This document shows, in pieces, positions 51,986 to 60,760 of a DNA stretch of 64,000 nt (positions within the stretch are counted from its first letter, which is position 1; each line of letters begins with the position of its first letter). The DNA is taken from the NCBI GenBank assembly GCA_902764145.1, contig CACWUS010000002.1, positions 1-64,000 on the forward strand, read 5' to 3'. The translations under genes were made by a program, and so were the position numbers. The DNA comes from an uncultured Erysipelotrichaceae bacterium (GTDB taxonomy: Bacteria; Bacillota_I; Bacilli_A; RF39; UBA660). The notes beneath the pieces are model-generated. The model was not told where the DNA came from. It worked only from the letters and a program-made list of their open reading frames with translations, and made no database searches.

Positions 51986-52237
51986 ATGAAAAACAAATTA
52001 TATTTAATCTTATTATTATTAACAATATTTATAGTTGTTGGCTTTTGTTTGTATTCATCTAGCAATAAAACGTTAACATTAAGTACAAATACAAATATTT
52101 TAAGAAAAGAATATCAAGAAGCCGTAATAGAAACAGCTTATCAATACTATGATGCTGTTAAGATGAAACCAAATGAAGTTTTAATAACAATTGGAATAAG
52201 TATACTATTATATTTTGAAATGAAAAAATTAAGGTAA
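51986..52237 (+). CDS. Small membrane protein, 83 aa
   Basis: Two membrane helices (about 5-23 and 62-78) with a polar segment between. No family recognised. There is no clear ribosome binding site. Its last codons lie within the downstream terminator palindrome. Confidence 0.5.
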   Translation: MKNKLYLILLLLTIFIVVGFCLYSSSNKTLTLSTNTNILRKEYQEAVIETAYQYYDAVKMKPNEVLITIGISILLYFEMKKLR

Positions 52238-52260
52238 TATCAATTGATATTACCTTTTTT
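52231..52260 (+). terminator. Intrinsic terminator (26-bp palindrome)
   Basis: AAGGTAATATCA / TGATATTACCTT followed by TTTT. It overlaps the end of the small membrane-protein gene. Confidence 0.8.
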
Positions 52261-52294
52261 GCATGTTATAATTTTAATTAGAAAGAGGTTTATT

Positions 52295-52837
52295 ATGGAA
52301 TTAAAAGGAAGTAAAACAGAAAAAAATTTAATGGCTGCATTTGCAGGAGAAAGTCAAGCAAGAAATAAATATACTTATTATGCTTCAAAAGCTAAAAAGG
52401 ATGGTTATGAACAAATTGCTGCTATATTTGAAGAAACAGCTAACAATGAAAAAGAACATGCTAAATTATGGTTTAAGCAACTTCATAATGGAGAAGTACC
52501 AGAAACATTAACTAATTTAAAAGATGCTGCAAGTGGAGAAAATTATGAATGGACTGAAATGTATGAAGAATTTGCTCGTGTAGCTAAAGAAGAAGGATTT
52601 AAAGAAATTGCATCATTATTTAAAATGGTTGGTGAAATTGAAAAACATCATGAAGAAAGATTTATGAAATTAGTTGATAATATTGAAAATAATTTAGTAT
52701 TTGAAAAAGGTGAAGAAAAGATTTGGATTTGTAGAAATTGTGGACATGTATATAAAGGAAAGAAAGCTTTAAAAGTATGTCCTGTATGTAAACATCCAGA
52801 AAGTTATATGGAAGTAAAATCTGAAAATTATATGTAA
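52295..52837 (+). CDS. rbr: Rubrerythrin
   Basis: 180 aa. An N-terminal ferritin-like diiron domain with ExxH motifs ('[16 protein letters not shown]', '[11 protein letters not shown]', '[11 protein letters not shown]') and a C-terminal rubredoxin-like Cys4 site ('CRNCGHVY', 'CPVCKHP') are present. It removes hydrogen peroxide in anaerobes and so points to an anaerobic lifestyle. I start at the ATG at 52295 with AGAGG upstream. An extended -10 (TGTTATAAT) stands at 52264-52272. Confidence 0.95.
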   Translation: MELKGSKTEKNLMAAFAGESQARNKYTYYASKAKKDGYEQIAAIFEETANNEKEHAKLWFKQLHNGEVPETLTNLKDAASGENYEWTEMYEEFARVAKEEGFKEIASLFKMVGEIEKHHEERFMKLVDNIENNLVFEKGEEKIWICRNCGHVYKGKKALKVCPVCKHPESYMEVKSENYM

Positions 52838-52864
52838 AATGCATTATTACTAATGCATTTTTTA
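52836..52864 (+). terminator. Intrinsic terminator
   Basis: An 11-bp stem (AAAATGCATTA / TAATGCATTTT) with a TTAC loop. Confidence 0.8.
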
Positions 52865-52905
52865 TTTTTAATATGGTAAAATAATCAGAGAATAGAGGGA
52901 TGTAT

Positions 52906-53955
52906 ATGAGATGTGTAGCAATAAGTGGTCCTAAGAAATTAATTCTTGAAAATAGGGAACCTAAGGTTGGAAAACAAGGGTATATTTTAATTGATGTTAT
53001 AAAAGCAGGAATATGTGGTTCTGATATACATTACTGGGTTTCAGGTGAACCAAAAGGACTTGTTATGGGCCATGAATTTAGTGGTATTGTAATTGATAAT
53101 GGTGGAAGTAAAAATTTTAAAGAAGGCGATAGAGTAACAGCGTTACCAATTTCTCCTTGTTTAGAGTGTGCTGAATGTAAAAGTGGTGAAGTACAAATAT
53201 GCAGTCATACATGGGAACAAGCAATTGGTTTATCATTGGATAACCCGGGTGCGTTTGGTGGAAGAGTGTTAGTTCGTGAAGATATGGTTAGACACTTACC
53301 TGATAATGTATCATATGAAAGCGGGGCTATGATAGAGCCTGCTAGTGTTGCATTAAGAGCTGCTAATATTTCAGGACTTAAAAAAGGAGACAAAGCACTT
53401 GTTATAGGTGGAGGTATTATTGGACTTTTAACAGCATATTTTTTGAAAGCAAAAGGTGCTTCATATGTTGTCTTAACTGAAACAAACCCTGCTAGAGGGC
53501 AAAAAAGTGTTAAACTTGGCGTTGCAGATGAATGGTTTAATGCAATGGATCCAAAAATTACTGAAAAATTAATGAGTAAAACTACTAATGGAAATGGATT
53601 TGATGTAGTTTGTGATTGTGTCGGAAATAGTCCTGCTCTTAGTAGTGCAGTAATGTATACAAAACCAAATGGTAATTTAATAATGGTAGGAATATCATTA
53701 AATACAGTAAGCATTCCAAGTGCATTAGCAGTAACAAAAGAAATAAATATTAAAGGTTCAATTGCATATAAACCTATTGAATTTGATGCAGTTATAAAAT
53801 TTGTATCAGAAAAGAAAATAAATCTTGAAAAATTTATTGATGATATAGTTACTTTGGAAGACGTTCAAAAGTCTTTTGAAAGACTTACTAGTGGAGTAGA
53901 TGATGCAGTTAAAATACTAGTAGATCCAAATAAATATAAAATAGTTGAAATATGA
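52906..53955 (+). CDS. Zinc-dependent medium-chain dehydrogenase (sorbitol/threonine dehydrogenase-like)
   Basis: 349 aa. 'GICGSDIHYW', 'MGHEFSG' and the structural zinc cysteines in 'CLECAECKSGEVQIC' (CxxCxxCx7C) place it in the MDR family. The nucleotide-binding 'VIGGGIIGLLTAYFLKAKGA' follows. Substrate specificity cannot be told. It starts at the ATG at 52906 (GAGGG 6 nt upstream). It and rubrerythrin separate nusG from the L11-L1 operon, an unusual insertion. Confidence 0.88.
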   Translation: MRCVAISGPKKLILENREPKVGKQGYILIDVIKAGICGSDIHYWVSGEPKGLVMGHEFSGIVIDNGGSKNFKEGDRVTALPISPCLECAECKSGEVQICSHTWEQAIGLSLDNPGAFGGRVLVREDMVRHLPDNVSYESGAMIEPASVALRAANISGLKKGDKALVIGGGIIGLLTAYFLKAKGASYVVLTETNPARGQKSVKLGVADEWFNAMDPKITEKLMSKTTNGNGFDVVCDCVGNSPALSSAVMYTKPNGNLIMVGISLNTVSIPSALAVTKEINIKGSIAYKPIEFDAVIKFVSEKKINLEKFIDDIVTLEDVQKSFERLTSGVDDAVKILVDPNKYKIVEI

Positions 53956-53975
53956 GAGTAATTTTTACTCTTTTT
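53955..53975 (+). terminator. Intrinsic terminator
   Basis: AGAGTAA / TTACTCT stem with a TTT loop and a T-run, overlapping the stop codon. Confidence 0.75.
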
Positions 53976-53987
53976 ATTTGTTTTTGC

Positions 53988-54016
53988 TTGATTTTATGGG
54001 ACTTGTGTGATATTAT
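53988..54016 (+). promoter_or_regulatory. Promoter of the rplK-rplA operon
   Basis: TTGATT and TATTAT are 17 bp apart, with an extended TG (TGATATTAT). A ~100-nt leader follows; it holds a short hairpin (CGCG AACCACT CGCG, about 54074-54088), which may or may not be a ribosomal-protein leader. Confidence 0.6.
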
Positions 54017-54125
54017 GTACTAGTCGATTTATATTTTTAATATAAATTAGAAGTGGGAGATTATATGGATTATCGCGAACCACTCGCGGAAAAAAATATC
54101 TAAAATTATATAGGAGGTGTTTTTC

Positions 54126-54743
54126 GTGGCAAAGAATGTTGTAAAGAAAATCAAATTACAAATTCAAGCAGGTAAGGCTACACCAGCTCCACCAGTTGGA
54201 ACTGTATTAGGTCCTGCAGGAATTAACTTACAAGAATTTTGTACTAAGTACAATGAAGCAACTAGAGATAAGATGGGAGATATAGTACCAGTTGAAATTT
54301 CTATTTATGAAGATAGAACATTCGATTTCGTACTTAAAACTCCACCAACTGCATCTTTAATATTAAAAGCAGCTGGAATTGAAAAAGGAAGTACAAAAGG
54401 TGCTAATCATATTGTTGCAACTATAACTAAAGACGAAATCAGAAAGATAGCTGAAATTAAAATGCCAGATTTAAATGCATATGATATTGAATCTGCAATT
54501 AAAATTGTAGCAGGAACAGCAAGAAACATGGGTGTTGCTGTTAAAGGTCTTAATGATTCTGAATTAGAAGCACAAGAAAGAGAAGCAGAAAAAGCTGAAG
54601 CACAAGCTGCTAAATTAGAAGCAGAACTTGAAGAAGCTGAAGAAAGCGCTAAAGCAATGGCTGAAGGTGCTAATGTTGAAGTTGAAACAACTCATCAAGA
54701 TAAAGAAGAAACTGAAACAGAAGAAAAAGAAAGCGAAGAATAA
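54126..54743 (+). CDS. rplK: 50S ribosomal protein L11 with a long acidic C-terminal tail
   Basis: 205 aa. Residues 1-~140 are standard L11 ('[20 protein letters not shown]', '[14 protein letters not shown]', 'GTARNMGV'). The remaining ~65 residues form a Glu/Ala-rich tail ('[20 protein letters not shown]' and on) not present in ordinary L11 (about 141 aa). GTG at 54126 is the start, because AGGAGGTG stands ~7 nt upstream and gives the usual AKxVxKK N-terminus. The tail is probably exposed near the GTPase stalk. Confidence 0.93.
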   Translation: MAKNVVKKIKLQIQAGKATPAPPVGTVLGPAGINLQEFCTKYNEATRDKMGDIVPVEISIYEDRTFDFVLKTPPTASLILKAAGIEKGSTKGANHIVATITKDEIRKIAEIKMPDLNAYDIESAIKIVAGTARNMGVAVKGLNDSELEAQEREAEKAEAQAAKLEAELEEAEESAKAMAEGANVEVETTHQDKEETETEEKESEE

Positions 54744-54803
54744 AATTTAATTATTAATCGTGAGAAAATAGATAATCCAAACACCACATAAGGAGGTAAG
54801 TTT

Positions 54804-55493
54804 ATGAAGAAACATAGTAAGATGTATGTGGAAGCACAAGCTAGCGTTGATAAAAATAAAGAATATGATGTTAGCGAAGCGATCAAATTACTTAAGAGTC
54901 TTAAAACTAGAAAATTTGATGAAACTGTAGATTTAGCATTAAATTTAAATATAGATGCTAAGAAAACTGACATGAATGTTAGAGGAAGCTTTGTTTTACC
55001 AAATGGAACTGGAAAGACTAAAAGAGTATTAGTTGTTACTAAAACTAAAGCAGATGAAGCAGGAGAAGCTGAATTTGTTGGAGCTGAAGATATGTTAGAA
55101 AAAATCGAAAAAGAAAATTGGTTTGAATTCGATACTATCGTTGCTACTCCAGAAATGATGCCTGCATTAGGAAAACTTGGTAAAGTTTTAGGTCCTAAAG
55201 GTTTAATGCCAAATCCTAAACTTGGAACAGTTACTACTAATGTTAAAGATGCTATTAGTAACATTAAAAAAGGTATGGTTGAATATAAGAACGATTCATA
55301 TGGAAATGTTCATGTTTCAATAGGTAAATTATCATTTACTGAAGCAAAACTTGAAGAAAACTTAAGAGCAATAGTTAATGAAATCGTTAAAAATAAACCT
55401 ACTGGTGTAAAAGGAACATTCATTAAGAGTGTAAATTTATCATCAACTATGAGTCCTGGAATTAGAATTGATAGAAATTCATTAGGATTATAA
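54804..55493 (+). CDS. rplA: 50S ribosomal protein L1
   Basis: 229 aa, normal length. 'VDLALNLNIDAKKTDMNVRGSFVLPNGTGKTKRVLV' and 'GKVLGPKGLMPNPKLGTVT' are diagnostic. It forms the L1 stalk on the 50S subunit. AGGAGG precedes the ATG. A terminator follows, so rplJ-rplL are not in this operon. Confidence 0.95.
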   Translation: MKKHSKMYVEAQASVDKNKEYDVSEAIKLLKSLKTRKFDETVDLALNLNIDAKKTDMNVRGSFVLPNGTGKTKRVLVVTKTKADEAGEAEFVGAEDMLEKIEKENWFEFDTIVATPEMMPALGKLGKVLGPKGLMPNPKLGTVTTNVKDAISNIKKGMVEYKNDSYGNVHVSIGKLSFTEAKLEENLRAIVNEIVKNKPTGVKGTFIKSVNLSSTMSPGIRIDRNSLGL

Positions 55494-55503
55494 TTAAATA
55501 ATT

Positions 55504-55527
55504 AAAGTAGAGAAATCTACTTTTTTA
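55504..55527 (+). terminator. Intrinsic terminator of rplK-rplA
   Basis: AAAGTAGA / TCTACTTT stem closed by a GAAA tetraloop, with a T-run. Confidence 0.85.
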
Positions 55528-55529
55528 TT

Positions 55530-55557
55530 TTGACTGCAAAAAATATTATGTTATAAT
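55530..55557 (+). promoter_or_regulatory. Promoter of the 55585 gene
   Basis: TTGACT, 16 bp, then TATAAT with an extended TG (TGTTATAAT). Confidence 0.65.
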
Positions 55558-55584
55558 AAGTAATAATTTTTTGAGGTGGACAAT

Positions 55585-56352
55585 ATGAATTATTTAATAA
55601 ATGGTGATATTTACTTAAAAATAAAGCCTGATGTTTTATATGAAAAAGAGCATGAAGAATATTTGAGTATAATTAATAAGATAATTATGTATGTTAATGG
55701 TCAAACTGGATATGAAATAGTTTTGCCAGAAGAGATAGAAGAAGATGAAATACTGTCATTAAACTATATAATTAGTGAAATAAATGATTTAGATGAAAGT
55801 ACTAAATCGTTAATTAGTGAAAGAACTAAAAGATTAATTAATACCATTTTTAATTATATATTATCTGGTGGTGATGAAAAGAGAATTGGTAGAAATGGAA
55901 ATGAAGCTATTATTGATTATAGTGGTTGTGATAGTTTTTGGATTTTATTAACAGATGGAAATTATTCTGCATTAGTTCAAAAAAGTAATCCAAATAATAT
56001 TAAATTATTTAATAATAATCCTGATAATAAATTTATTAGATTATATGATTATTTAGTTTCATCAACATATGTAGGAATGTATTTTAGAAGGGTAAAACCA
56101 TTAGTCTATAGAAACGATAAAGATTATTCATTTGTTAATCCAGATTATTATAATTATTTAGTATTGTATGCTAATGATGATTTATTTTTAATAAAAGAAT
56201 TAAGAGAAGAAGAATATTTTTTACTTGAAAGAAAATATTTTAAAGATGGTAATTATGAATTATATGGCCATATTGATGAAGAATATGGAATTGAAAGAAT
56301 ATATAAAGAAATAATTAATCAATTATCAAAAAACAAAAGTATGACATTATAA
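55585..56352 (+). CDS. Hypothetical protein, 255 aa
   Basis: Soluble, acidic, with no signal peptide or membrane segment. A helical first half with many charged residues is followed by a beta-rich second half ('SGCDSFWILLTDGNYSALVQK', 'YLVLYANDDLFLIKELREEEYFL'). No family recognised. The ATG at 55585 has GAGGTGG upstream and a good promoter 28 nt before that, so it is a real, separately transcribed gene. Confidence 0.65.
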   Translation: MNYLINGDIYLKIKPDVLYEKEHEEYLSIINKIIMYVNGQTGYEIVLPEEIEEDEILSLNYIISEINDLDESTKSLISERTKRLINTIFNYILSGGDEKRIGRNGNEAIIDYSGCDSFWILLTDGNYSALVQKSNPNNIKLFNNNPDNKFIRLYDYLVSSTYVGMYFRRVKPLVYRNDKDYSFVNPDYYNYLVLYANDDLFLIKELREEEYFLLERKYFKDGNYELYGHIDEEYGIERIYKEIINQLSKNKSMTL

Positions 56353-56373
56353 AAGCCGTTAAAACGGCTTTTT
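56351..56373. terminator. Terminator between convergent genes
   Basis: AAAAGCCGT / ACGGCTTTT stem with a TAAA loop and T-run. It can serve the DUF378 gene on the other strand too. Confidence 0.75.
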
Positions 56374-56388
56374 ATTATATTAAAACCA

Positions 56389-56595
56389 TTAGGCATGATG
56401 TTCATCTAATGGTTTTAATAATAGTCCTGTACATATTAGGCCACTAATACCAACAAGAGCATATACAATGTTAGTTAAAACTGAATCTTCACCAAATAAA
56501 AGTGTAACTAAGTTAACATTGAAAAGTCCTATCATACCCCAGTTGATAGCGCCAATTATAATAAGTGTTAAACATACTTTGTATAGTGTATTCAT
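56389..56595 (-). CDS. DUF378 membrane protein
   Basis: 68 aa with two membrane helices ('LTLIIIGAINWGMIGLFNVN', 'IVYALVGISGLICTGLLLK'). The 'GAINWG' motif defines DUF378 (YuzA-like); function unknown. AGGAGG lies before the ATG. A 14-bp inverted repeat (ATTAAAACCATTAG / CTAATGGTTTTAAT, 56379-56419) covers the end of the gene. Confidence 0.88.
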   Translation of the reverse strand: MNTLYKVCLTLIIIGAINWGMIGLFNVNLVTLLFGEDSVLTNIVYALVGISGLICTGLLLKPLDEHHA

Positions 56596-56693
56596 TATTC
56601 CTCCTTACTTATTAATATTTTGTGCTATTTTATAAATAATATTCATATAAAATAAAAATAAAAAATATAATTTATCAAGAAGGAGGAATTATT

Positions 56694-57680
56694 ATTAAAA
56701 AAATTATATTATTATTAATATCATGCTTAATGTTAGTAGGTTGTAATAAAATGGATAGTAAAACTGCCATTAATAAGTTTAAAAGCAATATAGAAGGTGA
56801 CAATACTTATACTTTAACTGGACAAATGGACATAGTTAGTAATGAAGATATTTATTCGTATGATGTAGTAGTTGATTATATGAAAGATGATTATTATAAA
56901 GCTAGTTTAAAGAATAAAGAAACTAATCATGAACAAATTATTCTTAAAAATAAATCTGGTGTCTATGTAATAACTCCAAGTTTAAATAAAAGCTTTAAAT
57001 TTCAAAGTGAATGGCCATATAATAGTAGTCAAGCATATATATTATCATCATTATTAAAAGATTTAGAAAATGATTCAAATGTAATATTTGAAGAAAAAGA
57101 TGAAAAATATTTATTATCATCTACTGTTGACTATCCAAATAATACTAATTTAATTAGTCAAAAAATTACGTTTGATAAGAATATGATTCCAGAACTTGTT
57201 CAGGTGTTTGATAGAAATGGTGAAGAAAGTATAACATTTAAAATATCAAAAATTGAATTTGGTTCTAAAATTAATAGTGATTATTTTGAAATAGAAAATA
57301 TTAATATTGAAAATAATGATAGTGATAAGAGTGTTAGTTCATTAGATGAAGTTGTGTATCCTATGTATTTACCAAATGGAACTAAGTTTAAAAGTGAGGA
57401 AACTGTTAAAACAAATGATGCTGAAAGAGTAATATTAACATTTAGTGGAGATAAATCATTTATATTGATAGAAGAAGCATCAAAAAATCCAGAAGATTTT
57501 GAAGTAACAACCACATCAGGAGAACTTGTTTTCTATGAAAATGTATTAGGTAATTTAAATGATTCTTCATTAAATTGGTCTATGGATGGAAAAGATTATT
57601 ATTTAATAGGAACTAATTTAACAAATGAAGAATTATTAAAAGTAGCATCATCAACATCAGCCGTTTCAATTACCAAATAA
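56694..57680 (+). CDS. LolA-like lipoprotein (YdcC/GerS type), ATT start codon
   Basis: 328 aa. Only if translation starts at ATT 56694 (GGAGG 7 nt upstream) does the product gain a full lipoprotein signal: (M)KKIILLLISCLMLVGC, lipobox LVGC. The first in-frame ATG (56730) would leave just five residues before the Cys and has no ribosome binding site. The mature chain fits the LolA-like fold, and 'VYPMYLPNGTKFKSEE...RVILTFSGDKSFILIEEA' resembles the C-terminal domain of YdcC/GerS-type proteins, which act in sporulation or germination. It stands before ftsA-ftsZ. Confidence 0.7.
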   Translation: MKKIILLLISCLMLVGCNKMDSKTAINKFKSNIEGDNTYTLTGQMDIVSNEDIYSYDVVVDYMKDDYYKASLKNKETNHEQIILKNKSGVYVITPSLNKSFKFQSEWPYNSSQAYILSSLLKDLENDSNVIFEEKDEKYLLSSTVDYPNNTNLISQKITFDKNMIPELVQVFDRNGEESITFKISKIEFGSKINSDYFEIENINIENNDSDKSVSSLDEVVYPMYLPNGTKFKSEETVKTNDAERVILTFSGDKSFILIEEASKNPEDFEVTTTSGELVFYENVLGNLNDSSLNWSMDGKDYYLIGTNLTNEELLKVASSTSAVSITK

Positions 57681-57708
57681 GTATTAGTAAAAAACTAATG
57701 CTTTTTTT
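57679..57708 (+). terminator. Intrinsic terminator
   Basis: AAGTATTAGT / ACTAATGCTT stem (one G:T) with an AAAAA loop and T-run. Confidence 0.7.
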
Positions 57709-57749
57709 ATGCTTTTGTGTTATTATTTTAATAGAATGGAAGGGTATTA

Positions 57750-58244
57750 ATGAAAAATACAGTTAAGTATATATTATTATTAATTTTATCAATTATATTA
57801 GTTGTATGTATTACATTTACATATTTAAAAATACATTATTTTGAAAAAGGAACAATAAAAATAAATAATAGCTATTATGATATTGTTTTTAGTAATATTT
57901 TAGTTGAGAATAATGATTTAATGATTAAAACTAATGATGGAAGTGATTCTATTCATATAGAAGTTAATAATATAATAGAAAATAAAGAAATAGAATTATC
58001 ACTTGATATGAAAAATATTGGTTCTAGAGACGTGATTGTTGATAATTATTATTATATGAATATTGATAGTAATGTTGATTTATCTAAAGTTGAAATAACT
58101 TCTTCAATAGAAAAAAATGACGTTATTAAAGGTGGAGAAAGTAAAAAACTATTTATTAAGATAAAATATAATGGTAAAGAAAAAATAGATAATTCATATT
58201 ATAACTTTAATATTAATTATGTATTTAATGAAGTAAAGCTTTGA
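57750..58244 (+). CDS. Membrane-anchored hypothetical protein, 164 aa
   Basis: One N-terminal membrane helix (about 7-27), then a beta-rich extracytoplasmic domain ('IELSLDMKNIGSRDVIVDNYYYM', 'KLFIKIKYNGKEKID'), probably an immunoglobulin-like fold. No family recognised. It sits in the slot before ftsA where many Gram-positives have ftsQ/divIB, but no POTRA-type features are visible. GGAAGGG precedes the ATG. Confidence 0.6.
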   Translation: MKNTVKYILLLILSIILVVCITFTYLKIHYFEKGTIKINNSYYDIVFSNILVENNDLMIKTNDGSDSIHIEVNNIIENKEIELSLDMKNIGSRDVIVDNYYYMNIDSNVDLSKVEITSSIEKNDVIKGGESKKLFIKIKYNGKEKIDNSYYNFNINYVFNEVKL

Positions 58245-58268
58245 AAAAATAATTAATTTTGATATAAT
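58241..58268 (+). promoter_or_regulatory. Promoter of ftsA-ftsZ
   Basis: TTGAAA, 16 bp, then TATAAT with an extended TG (TGATATAAT). The -35 overlaps the stop of the upstream gene. Confidence 0.7.
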
Positions 58269-58293
58269 GAAAGGTAGATTATAAGGAGGATAC

Positions 58294-59529
58294 ATGAAAG
58301 AAATAATTTCAAGTTTAGATATTGGTTCATCTACAGTAAAATTAGTAGTAGGCGAAGTATATAAAAATGAAGTACATGTTTTGTGTGTATCCGAAGTTAA
58401 ATCAAAAGGAATAAAAAAAGGCATTATTACTAATCCTGAAGAAGCTTTAATATCATTAAAAGAATTATTTTCAAGAAGCGAAGAAAAACTTAATATTAAA
58501 ATTAATAAAGTTATATTAATAGTTCCTTCATATTATGCAGAATTTTTAATGACTGAAGGAATGAGCACAATAACAAATCCAGAAGGAATTGTTGATAGCG
58601 TAGATATAGTTAGATGTTTACAAGCTTGTGTTTATAATAAAGTTCCAAATAATAAAGAATTTATTTCAATAATGCCAATTGAATTTATAATAGATGAAGA
58701 TAAAAAAACTAAAGATCCTAAAGGAATGAAAGCGGAAAAACTTAAGTGTAAAGCTGTATTAAGCTTAGCTCCAAAAAGAAATGTTTATACTGCAATATCA
58801 CTACTTGAAAACATTAATGTTAGTGTAGTAGATATTAATTTTGGATGTGTTTGTGATTACTATGAATTTAAAAATAGTGAACTTGATAAAAAGAATACTG
58901 CAGTAATTAATATTGGAGATGAGAAAACAGAAGTAAGTATATTTAAAAAAGGTATACTTGTAGAAACAGAAAATATTGAACTTGGCAGTAAAAATATAGA
59001 TAGAGATATATGTTATATATATGATATTAGTAGATCTAGAGCAAGAGAATTAAAAGAAAAATTTGCACTAGCTCATAAAAGAAATGCTTCTACATCTTGG
59101 AGTGAGGATGTAATAACTAATCAAGAAGAGGACATAAAGATAAATCAATATGAAATTAGTGAAATAATTTATTCAAGAATTAAAGAAATTTTAGAACTAT
59201 CTAAAAAACAAATTAACCTCTTAACAAAGCTTGAAATAAGTTATATAATAGTTACAGGGGGAGTAAGCGAAGCAAATGACTTTAATCTAGTAGTTGATGA
59301 AGTATTTGGAAGAGAAATGGAAATTTATAAAGTAAAAGAAATAGGCTGTAGACATAATAAATATTCTAGTGCCTTAGGTTTTATCAAATATTATCATGAT
59401 AAGTTATCATTTAGAAATAAGTTAGCTTATACTGTGGATGAAGAAAGTCAAAATGAATTAATAAATACAAAAAAAGCAAATAATAGTACAATACTCGGAA
59501 AAGTATATGGTTACTTTTTCAATAATTAA
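58294..59529 (+). CDS. ftsA: Cell division protein FtsA
   Basis: 411 aa, actin-like. 'SSLDIGSSTVKLVVGEV' is phosphate motif 1; 'TAVINIGDEKTEVSIFKKG' is phosphate 2 and 'IIVTGGVSEANDF' the adenosine motif. The C-terminal 'STILGKVYGYFFNN' is the amphipathic membrane-targeting helix. It tethers FtsZ to the membrane. AGGAGG precedes the ATG; ftsZ begins 10 nt after it. Confidence 0.93.
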   Translation: MKEIISSLDIGSSTVKLVVGEVYKNEVHVLCVSEVKSKGIKKGIITNPEEALISLKELFSRSEEKLNIKINKVILIVPSYYAEFLMTEGMSTITNPEGIVDSVDIVRCLQACVYNKVPNNKEFISIMPIEFIIDEDKKTKDPKGMKAEKLKCKAVLSLAPKRNVYTAISLLENINVSVVDINFGCVCDYYEFKNSELDKKNTAVINIGDEKTEVSIFKKGILVETENIELGSKNIDRDICYIYDISRSRARELKEKFALAHKRNASTSWSEDVITNQEEDIKINQYEISEIIYSRIKEILELSKKQINLLTKLEISYIIVTGGVSEANDFNLVVDEVFGREMEIYKVKEIGCRHNKYSSALGFIKYYHDKLSFRNKLAYTVDEESQNELINTKKANNSTILGKVYGYFFNN

Positions 59530-59539
59530 GGAGTGAAAT

Positions 59540-60616
59540 ATGAATAACAAATTAGAAATGGATCAAATAGCTGATATTAAAGTTATAGGCGTTGGTGGCG
59601 GCGGATGTAATGCTGTTAATAGAATGATTGATTCTGGACTTAGAGGAGTAGAATTTATTGTTGCCAATACTGATCAACAGGTACTAAATGTTTCTCATGC
59701 TGAGCATAAAATCCAATTAGGTGAGACAATTACAAAAGGAAGAGGTGCTGGAACAAGACCAGAAGTAGGAAGAGAAGCTGCATTAGAAGCAAAACAAGAA
59801 ATTGAAGATGCTTTACGTGGAGCAGATATGGTATTCATTACTTGTGGACTTGGTGGTGGAACTGGTACTGGAGCAGCTCCTGTAATTGCTGAAATTGCAC
59901 AAAATTTAGGATGTTTAACAGTAGCAATAGTAACAAAGCCATTCAAGTTTGAAGGTAAGAAAAGAATGGATTATGCTTTAGTTGGATTAGATGAACTTAG
60001 AAAACATGTTGATACAATTGTAGTAATACCAAATGATAGATTAAGAGATTTAATTGATAGATCAACACCACTTAATTTAGCATTCCAAGAAGTAGATAAT
60101 GTATTAAGACTTGGAGTTCAATCAATATCTGACTTAATTAGTGTTCCAGGACTTGTTAACTTAGATTTCGCTGATGTTAGAACAATAATGGAAGAAAAGG
60201 GAGATGCATTAATTGGTATTGGAGTAGGATTTGGTGATAATAGAGCTGTTGAAGCTGCTAAACAAGCAGTAAATAGTCCACTTCTTGAACAAACAATTAA
60301 TGGAGCAACAGATTGTATTGTAAATATTACAGGTGGTAATTCAATGGGACTTTTCGAAGCAGAAGATGCTGTAGAAGTTGTTAGAGCTGCTGCTAATACA
60401 GATGTTAACATCATATTTGGTGCTGTTATTAATGAATCATTAACTGATGAAATTATTGTTACAGTAATAGCTACAGGATTTGAAGATTCAACAGAACCAC
60501 TTTATCGTTCAATTGAAGGAGAAAGAGAAACAAGAGAAAAAAGAATTCCTGAAAAGGAAGTAGAAGAAGATGAGGAATTAGAACTTCCTTCATTCTTAAG
60601 AAATAGAGATTTTTAG
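59540..60616 (+). CDS. ftsZ: Cell division protein FtsZ
   Basis: 358 aa. The tubulin signature GGGTGTG is at residues 105-111, with '[13 protein letters not shown]' and 'RPEVGREAA' before it and 'NDRL', '[11 protein letters not shown]' after. The short C-terminal peptide '[12 protein letters not shown]' is the FtsA-binding tail. It forms the Z-ring. Confidence 0.96.
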   Translation: MNNKLEMDQIADIKVIGVGGGGCNAVNRMIDSGLRGVEFIVANTDQQVLNVSHAEHKIQLGETITKGRGAGTRPEVGREAALEAKQEIEDALRGADMVFITCGLGGGTGTGAAPVIAEIAQNLGCLTVAIVTKPFKFEGKKRMDYALVGLDELRKHVDTIVVIPNDRLRDLIDRSTPLNLAFQEVDNVLRLGVQSISDLISVPGLVNLDFADVRTIMEEKGDALIGIGVGFGDNRAVEAAKQAVNSPLLEQTINGATDCIVNITGGNSMGLFEAEDAVEVVRAAANTDVNIIFGAVINESLTDEIIVTVIATGFEDSTEPLYRSIEGERETREKRIPEKEVEEDEELELPSFLRNRDF

Positions 60617-60641
60617 AAGTTAGAAATAACTTCTTTTTTTT
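60615..60641 (+). terminator. Intrinsic terminator of ftsA-ftsZ
   Basis: AGAAGTTA / TAACTTCT stem with a GAAA tetraloop and a run of Ts. Confidence 0.85.
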
Positions 60642-60687
60642 ATGTCTATATTTTTAAGATGATTTTACAAAAAATTTACATTTTTTA

Positions 60688-60745
60688 TTGATTTATAAAA
60701 GTAACACTACTATAATGATTATTAGAGTAGTAAGCGGGTGCTTAC
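60688..60745 (+). promoter_or_regulatory. Promoter and structured leader of the 60761 gene
   Basis: TTGATT, 17 bp, then TATAAT (60711-60716). An inverted repeat ACTACT / AGTAGT (60706-60711 and 60726-60731) brackets the -10 and start. A hairpin GTAAGC GGGT GCTTAC (60730-60745) then forms the short leader before the ribosome binding site. Confidence 0.65.
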
Positions 60746-60760
60746 ATGAAGGAGGGTTAT

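Noticed and set aside
59695-60414. Antisense reading frames within ftsZ
   Set aside because: Codon shadows of a strongly conserved gene, with no ribosome binding site or promoter of their own.
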